A stretch of 38,193 bases of DNA from contig JPZU01000001.1 of the NCBI GenBank assembly GCA_000875945.1, positions 1,240,445 through 1,278,637 on the forward strand. Reading direction: 5' to 3'. This document shows positions 1 to 9,047 of the stretch, one piece after another. The notes beneath the pieces are model-generated. The model was given only the letters and a program-made list of their open reading frames with translations, was not told the origin of the DNA and ran no database searches. Position 1 is the stretch's first letter, and each line of letters starts with the position of its first letter. This stretch comes from Lachnospiraceae bacterium TWA4 (GTDB taxonomy: Bacteria; Bacillota; Clostridia; Lachnospirales; Lachnospiraceae). Both the position numbers and the translations under genes were made by a program.

Positions 1-28
1 GTTTTGTTCTTTTAACAGCAACTTTTAT

Positions 29-148
29 AGTCTATCATAAGTTGTTGTCTTTGTCAAGAACTTTTTTATTTTTTTTAATTTTTCTCTGTAAGTTTATCTC
101 TCACTCACAGCGCTCATATATATTATCACCTATAAAATCATTTGTCAA
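29..148 (-). promoter_or_regulatory. Tandem sigma-A promoters pointing off the left edge
   Basis: Two consensus-like promoters lie on the minus strand. The upstream one has TTGACA at 148-143 and TAATAT at 125-120, spaced 17 bp. The downstream one has TTGACA at 57-52 and TAGACT at 34-29, also spaced 17 bp. Both read towards base 1, so the gene they serve is outside the window. Two strong promoters in series with perfect -35 boxes is the usual arrangement in front of rRNA operons in Firmicutes; that identity is an inference, since no rRNA sequence is visible here. Confidence 0.6.
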
Positions 149-186
149 CACTTTTTTTAATTATTTTTAATTTTACTGTTATATTA

Positions 187-360
187 GTTACAGTTCACAC
201 GTCAGCTAAAATATGAAAATATTTGTGCTTGCACAAGAATATTTTCATGTTTGCTGACGAAGGGAACGCCATTTAATGAGCAATACAGCTACAAGGCAGC
301 GAATGAGTACGTCAGTACGCTACCTCGAATGATGAAAATGGCGTGTGTGTGAACAGTAAC
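187..360. repeat. Folded repeat element with GTTACWGTTCACAC ends (copy 1)
   Basis: The element has 14-bp imperfect inverted ends, GTTACAGTTCACAC (187-200) and GTGTGAACAGTAAC (347-360). Inside are two side-by-side hairpins. Hairpin A (201-258) pairs GTCAGC with GCTGAC and continues through a long AT-rich stem to a GTGCTTGCAC tip. Hairpin B (268-345) pairs CGCCATTT with AAATGGCG and contains GGCAGCG/CGCTACC. The whole could fold as a cloverleaf. Related copies lie near 20.5 kb and, partially, near 24.3 kb. No ORF is present, so it resembles a MITE or structured intergenic repeat. Confidence 0.65.
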
Positions 361-405
361 TATATTACAGTTTACACACAAATCACTTCCTATAATAATT
401 TACTC

Positions 406-432
406 AAATCTAGATTTACTAAATTTAGATTT
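406..432. repeat. Imperfect palindrome in AT-rich spacer
   Basis: AAATCTAGATTT (406-417) and AAATTTAGATTT (421-432) form an 11-of-12 inverted repeat around a 3-nt loop. It lies between the repeat element and the carB terminator. I see no gene in 361-506. Confidence 0.4.
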
Positions 433-461
433 GAATAAATTATATTTTTTTGCAATAAAAT

Positions 462-488
462 CTAAAAAAGAGGACTGAAAATCAGTCC
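462..488 (-). terminator. Intrinsic terminator of carB
   Basis: On the minus strand GGACTGA (488-482) and TCAGTCC (478-472) form a perfect 7-bp stem with a 3-nt loop, followed by CTTTTTTAGA. It lies about 20 bp past the carB stop, the expected position for a rho-independent terminator. Confidence 0.85.
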
Positions 489-506
489 CCTTAAATCTAG
501 TCAATC

Positions 507-3500
507 TTATTTATCTTTAATTTCACTGTGAATCTGCTGTAATGACTTCACTTCGCCATTTCCATGTTCTTTCACATAACGAATACCCTTAGCAGTTGCT
601 CTTGCTGCTGCCATTGTAGTCATATATGGAATCTTGCCCTTAATAGCAGTCTTACGTAAGTAACTGTCATCCATTACACTATCTTTTCCTACAGGAGAGT
701 TAATAATTAAATCAATCTTTCCATTCGTCATTAAGTCTACGATATTTGGACGACCTTCCTGAAGTTTATTTACACGTTCTGCCTTGATTCCAGCATTTTC
801 TAATGCCTTGCAAGTTCCTTCAGTTGCTAAAATCTTAAATCCATCTTCTGCAAGTAACTTAGCAACTTCTACAGCTTCTTCTTTATCCTTACGGTTTACA
901 GAAATAAGTACAGTTCCACCTAATGGAAGTGTTGTCTGAGTTGCTTCCTGAGCTTTGTAGAAAGCTTCTCCATAATAGGTAGAAAGTCCTAATACTTCAC
1001 CTGTAGAACGCATTTCTGGTCCAAGGATAGGGTCTACTTCTGGGAACATATTGAATGGGAATACGGCTTCTTTTACTCCATAGTATGGAATATGCTGTTC
1101 TTTGAGTGCTGGAACCGGTGAAGGATTTCCAGTAAGTTCAGAAGTAACAATTTCTGTTGCAAGAGGTACCATACGAATGTTGCAAACTTTTGAAACTAGA
1201 GGTACTGTACGAGAAGCACGTGGATTAGCTTCTAACACGTAAACCTTGCCATTTTCAATTGCATACTGCATATTCATAAGACCTTTTACATGCATTTCTT
1301 CTGCAATTTTTCTAGTATATTCTTTAATCGTCTTAACATTTTCCTCTGTAATATGAACAGAAGGAATGATGCAAGCTGAATCTCCTGAGTGAACACCTGC
1401 AAGTTCAATATGCTCCATAACTGCTGGAACAAATGCATGAGTTCCATCACTGATTGCATCAGCTTCACATTCAAGTGCATGATTTAAGAAACGGTCAATT
1501 AAGATTGGTCTGTCAGGAGTTACACCAACAGCTGCTTTCATATAACCAGTCATGCTCTCATCATCATATACCACTTCCATTCCACGTCCACCAAGTACGT
1601 AAGAAGGACGAACCATTACAGGATAACCAATGCGATTAGCAATTTCAATTGCTTCTTCTACAGTTGTAGCCATTCCTGCTTCTGGCATAGGAATCTCTAA
1701 TTTATCCATCATTTCACGGAATAAATCACGATCTTCTGCTAAATCAATAACTGCTGGGCTAGTACCTAAAATCTTCACACCATTCTTTTCAAGTTCTGAA
1801 GCAAGATTTAAAGGAGTCTGTCCACCAAACTGTGCAATCACACCTACAGGTTTTTCTTTCTTGTAAATGCTAAGTACATCTTCTAGAGTTAATGGCTCAA
1901 AGTATAACTTGTCTGAAGTATCATAGTCTGTAGATACAGTTTCAGGGTTACAGTTTACAATGATGGTTTCAAATCCAAGTTTCTTAAGAGCTAGAGCTGC
2001 ATGAACACAGCAGTAGTCAAATTCGATACCCTGACCGATACGGTTAGGACCACCACCTAAGATCATAATCTTTTGTTTATTATCACTTACAGGATTCTTA
2101 TCTGTTGCATTATAGGTTGAGTAATAGTAAGCTCTATCCTGTGTTCCACTTACATGAACACCTTCCCAAGCTTCTTCTACACCAAGAGAAATTCTCTTGT
2201 TACGAATATCATCTTCTGGCACTTCTAAGATTTGGCTTAAGTATTTATCAGAGAAACCATTTTTCTTAGCAGAAACTAATGCATGATCTGCTGGTACGCA
2301 ACCTTTATGTGCAATTAAAGCTTCCTCTTCTTCTACAAGTTCTTTCATCTGTTCAATGAAGTACGTTTTAACCTTTGTAATATCAAAGATTTCTTCAACA
2401 GTTGCACCTTTACGAAGTGCTTCATACATAATGAAATGTCTCTCACTTGAAGGAGTCATTAATAAATGAAGTAATTCATCTTTAGTTTTGTCGTGGAAAT
2501 CTTTTGCAAAACCAAGACCATAGCGTCCAGTCTCTAAACTTCTAATGGCTTTCTGGAATGCTTCTTTATAAGTTTTACCAATACTCATAACTTCACCAAC
2601 TGCACGCATCTGAGTACCTAACTTATCTTCTACACCTTTGAATTTTTCAAATGCCCAACGAGCAAATTTGATAACAACATAATCACCATCTGGAACATAT
2701 TTATCTAATGTACCATATTTACCACAAGGAATATCTTTTAATGTAAGACCTGCTGCAAGCATAGCAGATACTAAAGCAATTGGGAAACCGGTTGCTTTAG
2801 AAGCAAGAGCTGAAGAACGAGAAGTTCTTGGGTTAATTTCAATAACAACAATACGGTCAGTTACAGGATCATGAGCAAACTGCACGTTGGTACCACCAAT
2901 AACCTGTACAGAATCTACAATACGATAAGCCTGTTCCTGTAAACGTTTCTGAACTTCTTTAGAGATTGTAAGCATAGGAGCTGAGCAGAAAGAGTCGCCA
3001 GTATGAACACCTAAAGGATCAATATTTTCAATGAAACATACAGTAATCATATTACCATCTGCATCACGAACAATTTCAAGTTCTAATTCTTCCCATCCAA
3101 GAATACTTTCTTCAACGAGAACCTGTCCTACTAAACTAGCCTGTAAACCACGTGCACAAACGGTTTTTAACTCTTCTTTATTATAAACGAGGCCACCGCC
3201 AGCACCACCCATCGTATAAGCTGGACGTAAAACGACTGGATAGCCTAAACGGTCTGCAATTTCAAGAGCCTGTTCTACAGTATAAGATACTTCACTTCTT
3301 GCCATTTCAACGCCGATAGCATCCATAGACTTCTTAAATTCAATACGGTCTTCACCACGCTCAATAGCGTCAACCTGAACACCAATAACTTTAACATTGT
3401 ATTTGTCTAAAACACCTTCTTTTGCAAGTTCAGCACAAAGATTAAGGCCTGACTGTCCGCCAAGATTTGGGAGTAAGGCATCTGGTCTTTCCTTTGCAAT

Positions 3501-3731
3501 AATCTGTTCTAGACGTTTGACATTTAAAGGTTCAATGTAAGTAATATCTGCAATTTCAGGATCAGTCATGATAGTTGCTGGATTGGAGTTTACTAACACG
3601 ATTTCATAACCTAAATTACGAAGCGCTTTACAAGCCTGTGTTCCTGAGTAATCAAATTCACAAGCCTGTCCAATAATAATTGGACCTGAACCAATAATTA
3701 GTACCTTGTTAATATCTGTTCTTTTTGGCAT
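507..3731 (-). CDS. carB: Carbamoyl-phosphate synthase large subunit
   Basis: This is the 1074-residue large subunit, which makes carbamoyl phosphate from bicarbonate, two ATP and ammonia delivered by the small subunit, for pyrimidine and arginine synthesis. The usual two homologous halves are visible: the first synthetase unit (about 1-400) opens with IGSGPIIIGQACEFDYSG and carries the ATP-grasp motif EINPRTSRSSALASKATG; the second (about 550-935) opens with GGGPNRIGQGIEFDYC. The C-terminal MGS-like allosteric domain starts near LGGTVLISVNRKDK. Length is normal for the family. The ATG at 3731 follows a GAGGTAC ribosome site. The partner carA is not adjacent: the next gene upstream is an acetyltransferase, and carB has its own promoter region and terminator. 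Confidence 0.98.
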   Translation of the reverse strand: MPKRTDINKVLIIGSGPIIIGQACEFDYSGTQACKALRNLGYEIVLVNSNPATIMTDPEIADITYIEPLNVKRLEQIIAKERPDALLPNLGGQSGLNLCAELAKEGVLDKYNVKVIGVQVDAIERGEDRIEFKKSMDAIGVEMARSEVSYTVEQALEIADRLGYPVVLRPAYTMGGAGGGLVYNKEELKTVCARGLQASLVGQVLVEESILGWEELELEIVRDADGNMITVCFIENIDPLGVHTGDSFCSAPMLTISKEVQKRLQEQAYRIVDSVQVIGGTNVQFAHDPVTDRIVVIEINPRTSRSSALASKATGFPIALVSAMLAAGLTLKDIPCGKYGTLDKYVPDGDYVVIKFARWAFEKFKGVEDKLGTQMRAVGEVMSIGKTYKEAFQKAIRSLETGRYGLGFAKDFHDKTKDELLHLLMTPSSERHFIMYEALRKGATVEEIFDITKVKTYFIEQMKELVEEEEALIAHKGCVPADHALVSAKKNGFSDKYLSQILEVPEDDIRNKRISLGVEEAWEGVHVSGTQDRAYYYSTYNATDKNPVSDNKQKIMILGGGPNRIGQGIEFDYCCVHAALALKKLGFETIIVNCNPETVSTDYDTSDKLYFEPLTLEDVLSIYKKEKPVGVIAQFGGQTPLNLASELEKNGVKILGTSPAVIDLAEDRDLFREMMDKLEIPMPEAGMATTVEEAIEIANRIGYPVMVRPSYVLGGRGMEVVYDDESMTGYMKAAVGVTPDRPILIDRFLNHALECEADAISDGTHAFVPAVMEHIELAGVHSGDSACIIPSVHITEENVKTIKEYTRKIAEEMHVKGLMNMQYAIENGKVYVLEANPRASRTVPLVSKVCNIRMVPLATEIVTSELTGNPSPVPALKEQHIPYYGVKEAVFPFNMFPEVDPILGPEMRSTGEVLGLSTYYGEAFYKAQEATQTTLPLGGTVLISVNRKDKEEAVEVAKLLAEDGFKILATEGTCKALENAGIKAERVNKLQEGRPNIVDLMTNGKIDLIINSPVGKDSVMDDSYLRKTAIKGKIPYMTTMAAARATAKGIRYVKEHGNGEVKSLQQIHSEIKDK

Positions 3732-3786
3732 AAGTACCTCCTCATATTTCTAATTGTTACTACTTTTATTTTTTCTGTTCAGATAT

Positions 3787-3792
3787 ATTATA
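3787..3792 (-). promoter_or_regulatory. Probable -10 box of the carB promoter
   Basis: TATAAT (reverse strand, 3792-3787), preceded by TG, lies about 55 bp before the carB start codon. No good -35 box stands at 17 bp, so it may act as an extended -10 promoter. I see no PyrR-type attenuator in the spacer. Confidence 0.4.
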
Positions 3793-3885
3793 CAGATTTT
3801 TTCAAAAAAAGATAGTAGAAATTTTATTTTAATCTAAAAATTTTTTAGTAAATCTCTATAATTTAATACTAGGATCAAAAGGTCA

Positions 3886-3909
3886 CATTTTTATGCTTGC
3901 ATAAAAATG
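3886..3909 (-). terminator. Hairpin after the GNAT gene
   Basis: CATTTTTATGC (3886-3896) and GCATAAAAATG (3899-3909) pair across a tiny loop just past the acetyltransferase stop. On the minus strand a short TTTTG follows only after several bases, so terminator function is plausible but weak. Its ATGCTTGCAT tip resembles the hairpin tips in the repeat elements at 0.2 and 20.5 kb. Confidence 0.5.
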
Positions 3910-3911
3910 CA

Positions 3912-4412
3912 TCATAATTTATAGCTCATATCATGCCACTGCTCTCCACCCCAAGTAGAATTAGAGATTCCAAGGTCTAAAAATTCCATACCTTCATAGA
4001 ACTTTACTTTATCTTCTAGACAGGTTAAAATTAAACTCTTTCTTCCTCTACGAGCCTCTACGTTTTTATACTGTGAAACAATTTCATGGGCTAATCCTTG
4101 ATGTCTATACTCTGGTAACACATCAAGACCTAATAGCATCACATTGGCTCCGTTAGGATTATGAAGTGAGGCATCTGTAAAAAATTCATCACGAAATACT
4201 TCTTCATCTGTTGCAAGTCCATTTAAAAATCCTGCAATTTTTCCAGTTTTAGTATCCACAGCTACTAGACAAAAATCTGCTGCAACTTTCATTCGCTCAT
4301 TCATGGATTTTTCTGAACAGGCCTCATTGGGTGGAAAGCAAATTTGCTCAATCACCACTGCCTGACTAATTTCTTCTAATTTTATTGTACGAAATTCAAA
4401 TTTTTTATTCAT
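3912..4412 (-). CDS. GNAT-family N-acetyltransferase
   Basis: The 166-residue protein belongs to the acetyl-CoA-dependent N-acetyltransferase fold. The acetyl-CoA pyrophosphate-binding stretch LDVLPEYRHQGLAHEIV (about residues 97-113) shows the R/Q-x-x-G-x-A pattern, and the C-terminal KVKFYEGMEFLDLG is the typical last strand region. The substrate cannot be told; the family resemblance is to small amine (AANAT-like) acetyltransferases. Three nearby starts exist (TTG 4421, ATG 4418, ATG 4412). AGAGG lies 9 nt before the ATG at 4412 and too close to the other two, so I chose 4412. It follows the Fic gene by about 30 bp on the same strand and may be co-transcribed with it. Confidence 0.85.
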   Translation of the reverse strand: MNKKFEFRTIKLEEISQAVVIEQICFPPNEACSEKSMNERMKVAADFCLVAVDTKTGKIAGFLNGLATDEEVFRDEFFTDASLHNPNGANVMLLGLDVLPEYRHQGLAHEIVSQYKNVEARRGRKSLILTCLEDKVKFYEGMEFLDLGISNSTWGGEQWHDMSYKL

Positions 4413-4442
4413 TATCATCAACCTCTTTTCTTTCTACTTTCG

Positions 4443-5351
4443 CTACACATCATTCATCCCATCATAGGGAATACGAAAATAATCCAAATACACCTTAAAT
4501 CGATCTTGTGCAGTTAAACAAGTATCTCTTAGATATCCTTTCTCACTTTTCCATTCGTTAAGTCCTCGATAATAAAACATCTTTAAATCATCTTCAATAA
4601 TAAATGGTGTAATCTGATTTCTCAAACATTCTTTAAATAAAAGTAATCGTCCCACTCGCCCATTTCCATCCTGAAATGGATGGATTCTTTCAAATTTATA
4701 ATGAAAATCTAGTAGCTCATCAAACGTTTTTAATTTGGTTTGATTATATTCTCTTAACAAAGTTTTTATTGACTTAGAAACCTCTTCTGGTAAGGTCGTT
4801 TCTAAACCGCCTACCTCATTAGGAAATCGCTTATAATTTCCTACTTCAAACCAATCCTTTCTTGAATCACTTGTTCCTGTTTTTAAAATAAAATGAAGCT
4901 CTTTTATCAATTTTTCAGAAATTGCTAGTTGTGCTTTATCAATTATCAAATCAATACATCGAAAATGATTGGTAGTCTCTATAATATCATCGACATTCGC
5001 TCCATCCGAATCAAATCCTATCGTATTTGTTTCATAAATATAACGCGTCTGATCATGGGTCAATCGACTACCTTCTATATGATTGGAATTGTAGGTCAGT
5101 TCAATCTGAATTTTATGATAAATTCCTCCTGTTCGTCCACTTCTTTTTTCATCTCGTAACACTTCTAATAAAGGATTTGTCTTTCTTACTTTTGAATTCA
5201 TTCGCATAGGCTTTTTGGCTTGTTCTGGAATTTTCCATGTCTTTCCTTCCAAAAAAGCCCCTTCAATTCGTCCTTTTGAGCAATAATTGCGAATGCTTCT
5301 TTCAGACAATCCCCATTTTTTTGCAACTTCTGATACTGAAAGAGTTTTCAC
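4443..5351 (-). CDS. Fic-family protein with N-terminal helix-turn-helix
   Basis: Fic proteins usually transfer AMP from ATP to target hydroxyls. The catalytic motif HPFQDGNGRVGR (residues 224-235) is intact, including the histidine. An inhibitory helix motif SNHIEG (89-94) precedes the Fic core, the arrangement of autoinhibited class II enzymes, whose glutamate blocks ATP gamma-phosphate binding. Residues 1-45 look like a MerR-like DNA-binding unit (SVSEVAKKWGLSERSIRNYC). I chose the GTG at 5351 because GGAGGG lies 7 nt before it; an upstream in-frame ATG (5456) would add 35 residues encoded by a REP-like hairpin. The target protein is unknown, and no toxin-antitoxin partner is adjacent. Confidence 0.9.
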   Translation of the reverse strand: MKTLSVSEVAKKWGLSERSIRNYCSKGRIEGAFLEGKTWKIPEQAKKPMRMNSKVRKTNPLLEVLRDEKRSGRTGGIYHKIQIELTYNSNHIEGSRLTHDQTRYIYETNTIGFDSDGANVDDIIETTNHFRCIDLIIDKAQLAISEKLIKELHFILKTGTSDSRKDWFEVGNYKRFPNEVGGLETTLPEEVSKSIKTLLREYNQTKLKTFDELLDFHYKFERIHPFQDGNGRVGRLLLFKECLRNQITPFIIEDDLKMFYYRGLNEWKSEKGYLRDTCLTAQDRFKVYLDYFRIPYDGMNDV

Positions 5352-5371
5352 TTGGCATCCCTCCAATCTTT

Positions 5372-5408
5372 GGCATGAGGTGCCACGCAGTGGCAAAGTC
5401 CTGATGCC
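5372..5408. repeat. REP-like hairpin in the Fic leader
   Basis: GGCATGAGG (5372-5380) pairs with CCTGATGCC (5400-5408) around an inner perfect stem TGCCAC/GTGGCA (5381-5386, 5390-5395). It is markedly richer in G+C than its surroundings and lies just upstream of the Fic ribosome site. Confidence 0.55.
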
Positions 5409-5457
5409 TTTCTTTTTCACACTCAATTTAACACTATCCTGTAAAAATGATAGCATA

Positions 5458-5512
5458 TTATCGGCATAATTTCAATTATTTTTATTATATTCACAAAATA
5501 TTTTGCCGATAA
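5458..5512. promoter_or_regulatory. Inverted repeat TTATCGGCA / TGCCGATAA between divergent genes
   Basis: A perfect 9-bp inverted repeat (5458-5466 and 5504-5512), separated by 37 bp of AT-rich DNA, sits between the divergent Fic and leucine-rich-repeat genes. The spacing and position suit an operator for a looping or paired repressor; the Fic protein's own HTH is one candidate binder. Function is inferred from position only. Confidence 0.4.
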
Positions 5513-5581
5513 ATAGTCCTTTACTTTTAACCTATAACTTTGTAAAATAGTCTTAAATCTCAAAGAAAGTTGGATAGTATC

Positions 5582-6085
5582 ATGTATCAATTCTATTATA
5601 AAATGAACGAAGACGAAACATACACCATTACTGGTTGCAGTGGTGAAGGAGAAACTGCTATTCTCCCCAATAATCTAAAATATACAGTAATTTTTGATGA
5701 TGTATTTAAAGGTCATAAAGAACTTACAAAGGTGGTATTTCCAGATACTATTACAGATATTGGAGCTTTTGTCTTTGATGGCTGTGAAAACCTTAAGGAA
5801 CTAACTCTTCCACCTTACCTAAAAAATTTTTGGCAATATGCGTTGACAAGGTGTGGAATAGAAGAAATTTCCATTCCTGGAAGTGTTGAACATATTATTC
5901 CTTTTGTTTTTAATGAATGTAAAAATTTAAAAACTGTTTATATTAAAGAGGGAACTAAAAAAATTTTAGGAAATGCGTTTAGAAATTGTACAAATCTTCA
6001 AGATGTCTACCTACCTTCAAGTATTGAAGAAGTCTCTGAATTTGCCTTTGCCGGATGTCCAAATGTTCAAATTCACAAACGATAG
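5582..6085 (+). CDS. Small BspA-type leucine-rich repeat protein
   Basis: The 167-residue protein carries about four to five LRR_5 (BspA/TpLRR) units of about 23 residues, seen in stretches such as ITDIGAFVFDGCENLKELTL and KKILGNAFRNCTNLQDVYLP. There is no signal peptide or membrane segment, so unlike most BspA-type proteins it appears cytoplasmic. I used the ATG at 5582; a TTG at 5570 is also in frame, and no strong ribosome site favours either. It is followed by a strong terminator and seems monocistronic. LRR_5 units are protein-binding; no partner can be named. Confidence 0.75.
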   Translation: MYQFYYKMNEDETYTITGCSGEGETAILPNNLKYTVIFDDVFKGHKELTKVVFPDTITDIGAFVFDGCENLKELTLPPYLKNFWQYALTRCGIEEISIPGSVEHIIPFVFNECKNLKTVYIKEGTKKILGNAFRNCTNLQDVYLPSSIEEVSEFAFAGCPNVQIHKR

Positions 6086-6112
6086 GCATAGACAAGATTT
6101 AACTATTAAAAA

Positions 6113-6146
6113 ACTGAGTAAGGTCTCCCCTACTCAGTCTTTTTTT
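6113..6146. terminator. Bidirectional intrinsic terminator
   Basis: ACTGAGTA (6113-6120) and TACTCAGT (6131-6138) form an 8-bp stem, followed on the plus strand by CTTTTTTTCC and on the minus strand by an equally good T-run. It serves the leucine-rich-repeat gene and the convergent PsiE-like gene, whose stop codon (6130-6132) lies inside the stem. Confidence 0.85.
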
Positions 6147-6501
6147 CCTTCAATTTCTGTTTTAATATTAATAAAATTGCTACACTAATAATGACTATCA
6201 AATCTTCATACACAGACGTAGACTGTACAATCATATGCCTTGTGACAACGAAAATTAATACTTCTAAAATTGAATCAGCATCAGGTTTTAATAACATCTT
6301 TAAAAACTCAATACCGATAACTACTTCTAAGATATCCTTAATGTAGTGCTCAATAAATCGTGCCGTATCACTCATTGGAATATGAACTAACTCCATAGCT
6401 AATGAACATAGCCCAATCAAAACTGCAATAACTACAAAAAATGCAGTAATCAGTTCAAATATATGACTTAACTTTTCTAGGGATTTAAACAACTTTTCCA
6501 T
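6130..6501 (-). CDS. PsiE-like small integral membrane protein
   Basis: The 123-residue protein has about four hydrophobic helices (about residues 14-40, 52-70, 76-90 and 96-114) and a lysine-rich tail. The second half, EVLIFVVTRHMIV followed by DLIVIISVAILLILK, resembles the core of the phosphate-starvation PsiE family from memory of the Escherichia coli protein. Biochemical role of the family is unknown. It starts 8 bp after galE and is the last gene of the run AGCS symporter - galE - this gene. Confidence 0.6.
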   Translation of the reverse strand: MEKLFKSLEKLSHIFELITAFFVVIAVLIGLCSLAMELVHIPMSDTARFIEHYIKDILEVVIGIEFLKMLLKPDADSILEVLIFVVTRHMIVQSTSVYEDLIVIISVAILLILKQKLKEKKTE

Positions 6502-6509
6502 TAATAATT

Positions 6510-7526
6510 CTAATCCTCAAATCCATTTGGATTATTTTTTTGCCAATTCCAAGAATCTGCACACATATCCTCTAAGTCATACTGTGCCACCCAACCAAGC
6601 TTTTCTTTTGCCTTTGTTGGATCTGAATAACAAGTTGCAATATCTCCAGCTCTTCTAGGTCCAATCACATAAGGAATTTTTACACCATTTGCTTTTTCAA
6701 ATGCTTTAACAATGTCAAGAACTGAATATCCTTTACCAGTTCCAAGGTTGTAGATTTCTACACCACACTTAGCTTCAATTGCCTGTAATGCTTTTACATG
6801 ACCATTTGCAAGGTCAACAACGTGGATATAATCTCTTACACCAGTTCCATCTGGGGTGTCATAGTCATCACCAAATACGGTTAACTGTTTTAATTTTCCC
6901 ACTGCAACCTGAGTAATATAAGGCATTAAGTTATTAGGAATTCCATTGGGATTTTCACCAATGGTTCCTGACTTGTGAGCTCCTATTGGATTAAAGTAAC
7001 GAAGTAGAACTACATTCCACTCTGGATCTGCTACCTGAAGATCTGTTAAAATCTGTTCAAGCATAGACTTCGTCTGACCATAAGGGTTGGTACACTGTCC
7101 TTTTGGGCACTGTTCTGTAATAGGAATCATCGCTGGATTTCCATAAACAGTTGCAGATGAACTAAAGATTATATTCTTACAACCATGTTTTCTCATCACA
7201 TCCACTAAAACCAACGTACCATTGATATTGTTATCATAGTATTCCCAAGGAAGACGAACAGACTCACCAACTGCTTTTAACCCTGCAAAGTGAATACAGC
7301 AGTCAAATTTATTTTCAGCAAATACCTTCTCTAAACCTTCTCGATCACGAATATCTACCTGATAAAATGGAATTTCACATCCTACAATCTTTGCTACTCT
7401 CTTTAAAGAAGCTTTACTAGAATTTACTAAGTTATCGATAACTACTACGTTATGTCCAGCTAAAACAAGTTCGATTACTGTATGTGAGCCTATATATCCA
7501 GCTCCACCTGTTACTAAAATATTCAT
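6510..7526 (-). CDS. galE: UDP-glucose 4-epimerase
   Basis: The 338-residue enzyme interconverts UDP-glucose and UDP-galactose with bound NAD. The Rossmann motif GGAGYIGSH is at residues 7-15, the catalytic pair is S-S-S-A-T (122-126) and Y149-x3-K153 (YGQTK), and the length is that of bacterial GalE. The ATG at 7526 is preceded by AGGTGA, which overlaps the stop codon of the upstream symporter gene, so the two are likely translationally coupled. No galK or galT is adjacent, so a role in supplying UDP-galactose for surface polysaccharide is as likely as galactose use. Confidence 0.97.
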   Translation of the reverse strand: MNILVTGGAGYIGSHTVIELVLAGHNVVVIDNLVNSSKASLKRVAKIVGCEIPFYQVDIRDREGLEKVFAENKFDCCIHFAGLKAVGESVRLPWEYYDNNINGTLVLVDVMRKHGCKNIIFSSSATVYGNPAMIPITEQCPKGQCTNPYGQTKSMLEQILTDLQVADPEWNVVLLRYFNPIGAHKSGTIGENPNGIPNNLMPYITQVAVGKLKQLTVFGDDYDTPDGTGVRDYIHVVDLANGHVKALQAIEAKCGVEIYNLGTGKGYSVLDIVKAFEKANGVKIPYVIGPRRAGDIATCYSDPTKAKEKLGWVAQYDLEDMCADSWNWQKNNPNGFED

Positions 7527-7534
7527 ACGTTCAC

Positions 7535-8977
7535 CTATTTTTTACCTTTCCAAGCACCAGTTTCATCCTCGATGCCAAACTTTGCAGGATCAAAAGTTGG
7601 GTCCTTTCCTGCCTTTTTTTGTTCCTCATAATCTTTAAGTAATGCGCCTGCTTTAGGAGCTAGTAAAGCAATTGCAATAATATTTGCCCATGCCATAAGT
7701 CCATAGCCGATATCACCCATAGACCACATTGCATCAGCATTAATAACTGCTCCTGCAAATGATGCAAGAATAAACACTGCTCGCCCAATTTGCACTGCAG
7801 CTTTACTATTCTTTGTCAAATAGCGAATATTTGCTTCTGCCTGATAGCAATAGCCAGTCATTGATGTAAATACAAATAAAACAATAATTACTGCAAGCAA
7901 TTTTCCAGCCCAGCTTCCATAGGTATTCGTTAATGCATGCTGTGTCCACTTAATACCATTTTCGATTCCACCAGTCTGACTAAGTAATAGTGTTTTTTCA
8001 TCTGGTCCAACGACATCAAAGGTTCCTGTAAGTAAAACCATAAGAGCCGTTGCTGTACCAATAAATAATGTATCTACATAAATTGAAAATGACTGAATAA
8101 GACCCTGCTTAGCTGGATGTGAACATTCAGCAGCAGCTGATACAATCGCTCCACAACCCATACCAGCTTCATTTGAATAAATTCCTCGTTTTACACCCCA
8201 AGAAACTGCTGAACCAACAATTCCTCCAAATAGTGCATGTATACCAAATGCTGACTGCACAACCATCACTAAAATTCCAGGTAACTTTGTAATATTCATG
8301 CCTAAAATAATCAGTGCTAATACTATGTAAATTAAACACATAAATGGAGCAAGTAACTCTGCAAGTCTAGCAATTCGTTTAATACTTCCATAAACAACAA
8401 TTGCCAAAGCAATACAGCAGATTAAACCAACTACAATCTTATTTACAGAGAATGCCTCTTCAAATACAGTTACAAGGGAGTTAATCTGAACACCTGGCAT
8501 TAAAAATCCTGGTCCTAGAAAAGCTACTACTGCAAAAATCATCGCATAAGGTTTAGACTTTAAACCTTTTTCAATGTAGTAAGCAGGTCCACCCATAAAC
8601 TCTCCTGTGGATGTTTTAATTTTATAAGCCTGAGCTAGAGCAGATTCTGCATAAGCAGAAGCCGCTCCAATTAATGTAATAATCCACATCCAAAAAATTG
8701 AGCCTGGTCCACCAAAGAATATTGCTGATGCAACACCTGCAATATTTCCCATTCCAACTCTAGCGCCTACAGTTGTTGCAAATGCCTGGAACGGGGTAAT
8801 TCCATGTTCACTTTCTTCTTTAGATAATAACAAACGAACCATTTCCTTAATTAAACGTATTTGTGGAAATTTCATTCGAATCGATAGATACAAACCAACA
8901 CCTAGACAAAGTACAACTAGGAACATACTCCAAACTATACTGTCTACGTTAGATACAAAATCTGAAAATTGCTGCAT
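7535..8977 (-). CDS. Sodium:alanine (AGCS) symporter
   Basis: The 480-residue polytopic membrane protein belongs to the alanine/glycine:cation symporter family, which imports alanine or glycine with sodium. Family hallmarks are visible: [20 protein letters not shown] near residue 60, [22 protein letters not shown], and [10 protein letters not shown] in the middle of the protein, with ten or so hydrophobic helices. The start ATG at 8977 follows AGAGGTGATTT. It lies 70 bp downstream of valS with no clear terminator between, so some read-through from the T-box operon is possible. Confidence 0.93.
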   Translation of the reverse strand: MQQFSDFVSNVDSIVWSMFLVVLCLGVGLYLSIRMKFPQIRLIKEMVRLLLSKEESEHGITPFQAFATTVGARVGMGNIAGVASAIFFGGPGSIFWMWIITLIGAASAYAESALAQAYKIKTSTGEFMGGPAYYIEKGLKSKPYAMIFAVVAFLGPGFLMPGVQINSLVTVFEEAFSVNKIVVGLICCIALAIVVYGSIKRIARLAELLAPFMCLIYIVLALIILGMNITKLPGILVMVVQSAFGIHALFGGIVGSAVSWGVKRGIYSNEAGMGCGAIVSAAAECSHPAKQGLIQSFSIYVDTLFIGTATALMVLLTGTFDVVGPDEKTLLLSQTGGIENGIKWTQHALTNTYGSWAGKLLAVIIVLFVFTSMTGYCYQAEANIRYLTKNSKAAVQIGRAVFILASFAGAVINADAMWSMGDIGYGLMAWANIIAIALLAPKAGALLKDYEEQKKAGKDPTFDPAKFGIEDETGAWKGKK

Positions 8978-9047
8978 AAATCACCTCTTATTTCTCTTTC
9001 TTAACCTTTAACTCTCTTTTATCTTTAGACAATAATCTTTAATAATT

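Noticed and set aside
65-74. LSGG in the DUF4869-like protein (residues 65-68) as a true ABC signature
   Set aside because: No Walker A in the same chain and no acidic Walker B pair after it; kept only as a resemblance within the module finding. Coordinates here are residue numbers.
1286-1866. Several ORFs of 60-78 codons opposite or within carB
   Set aside because: They are shadow frames of a well-conserved gene with no ribosome sites.
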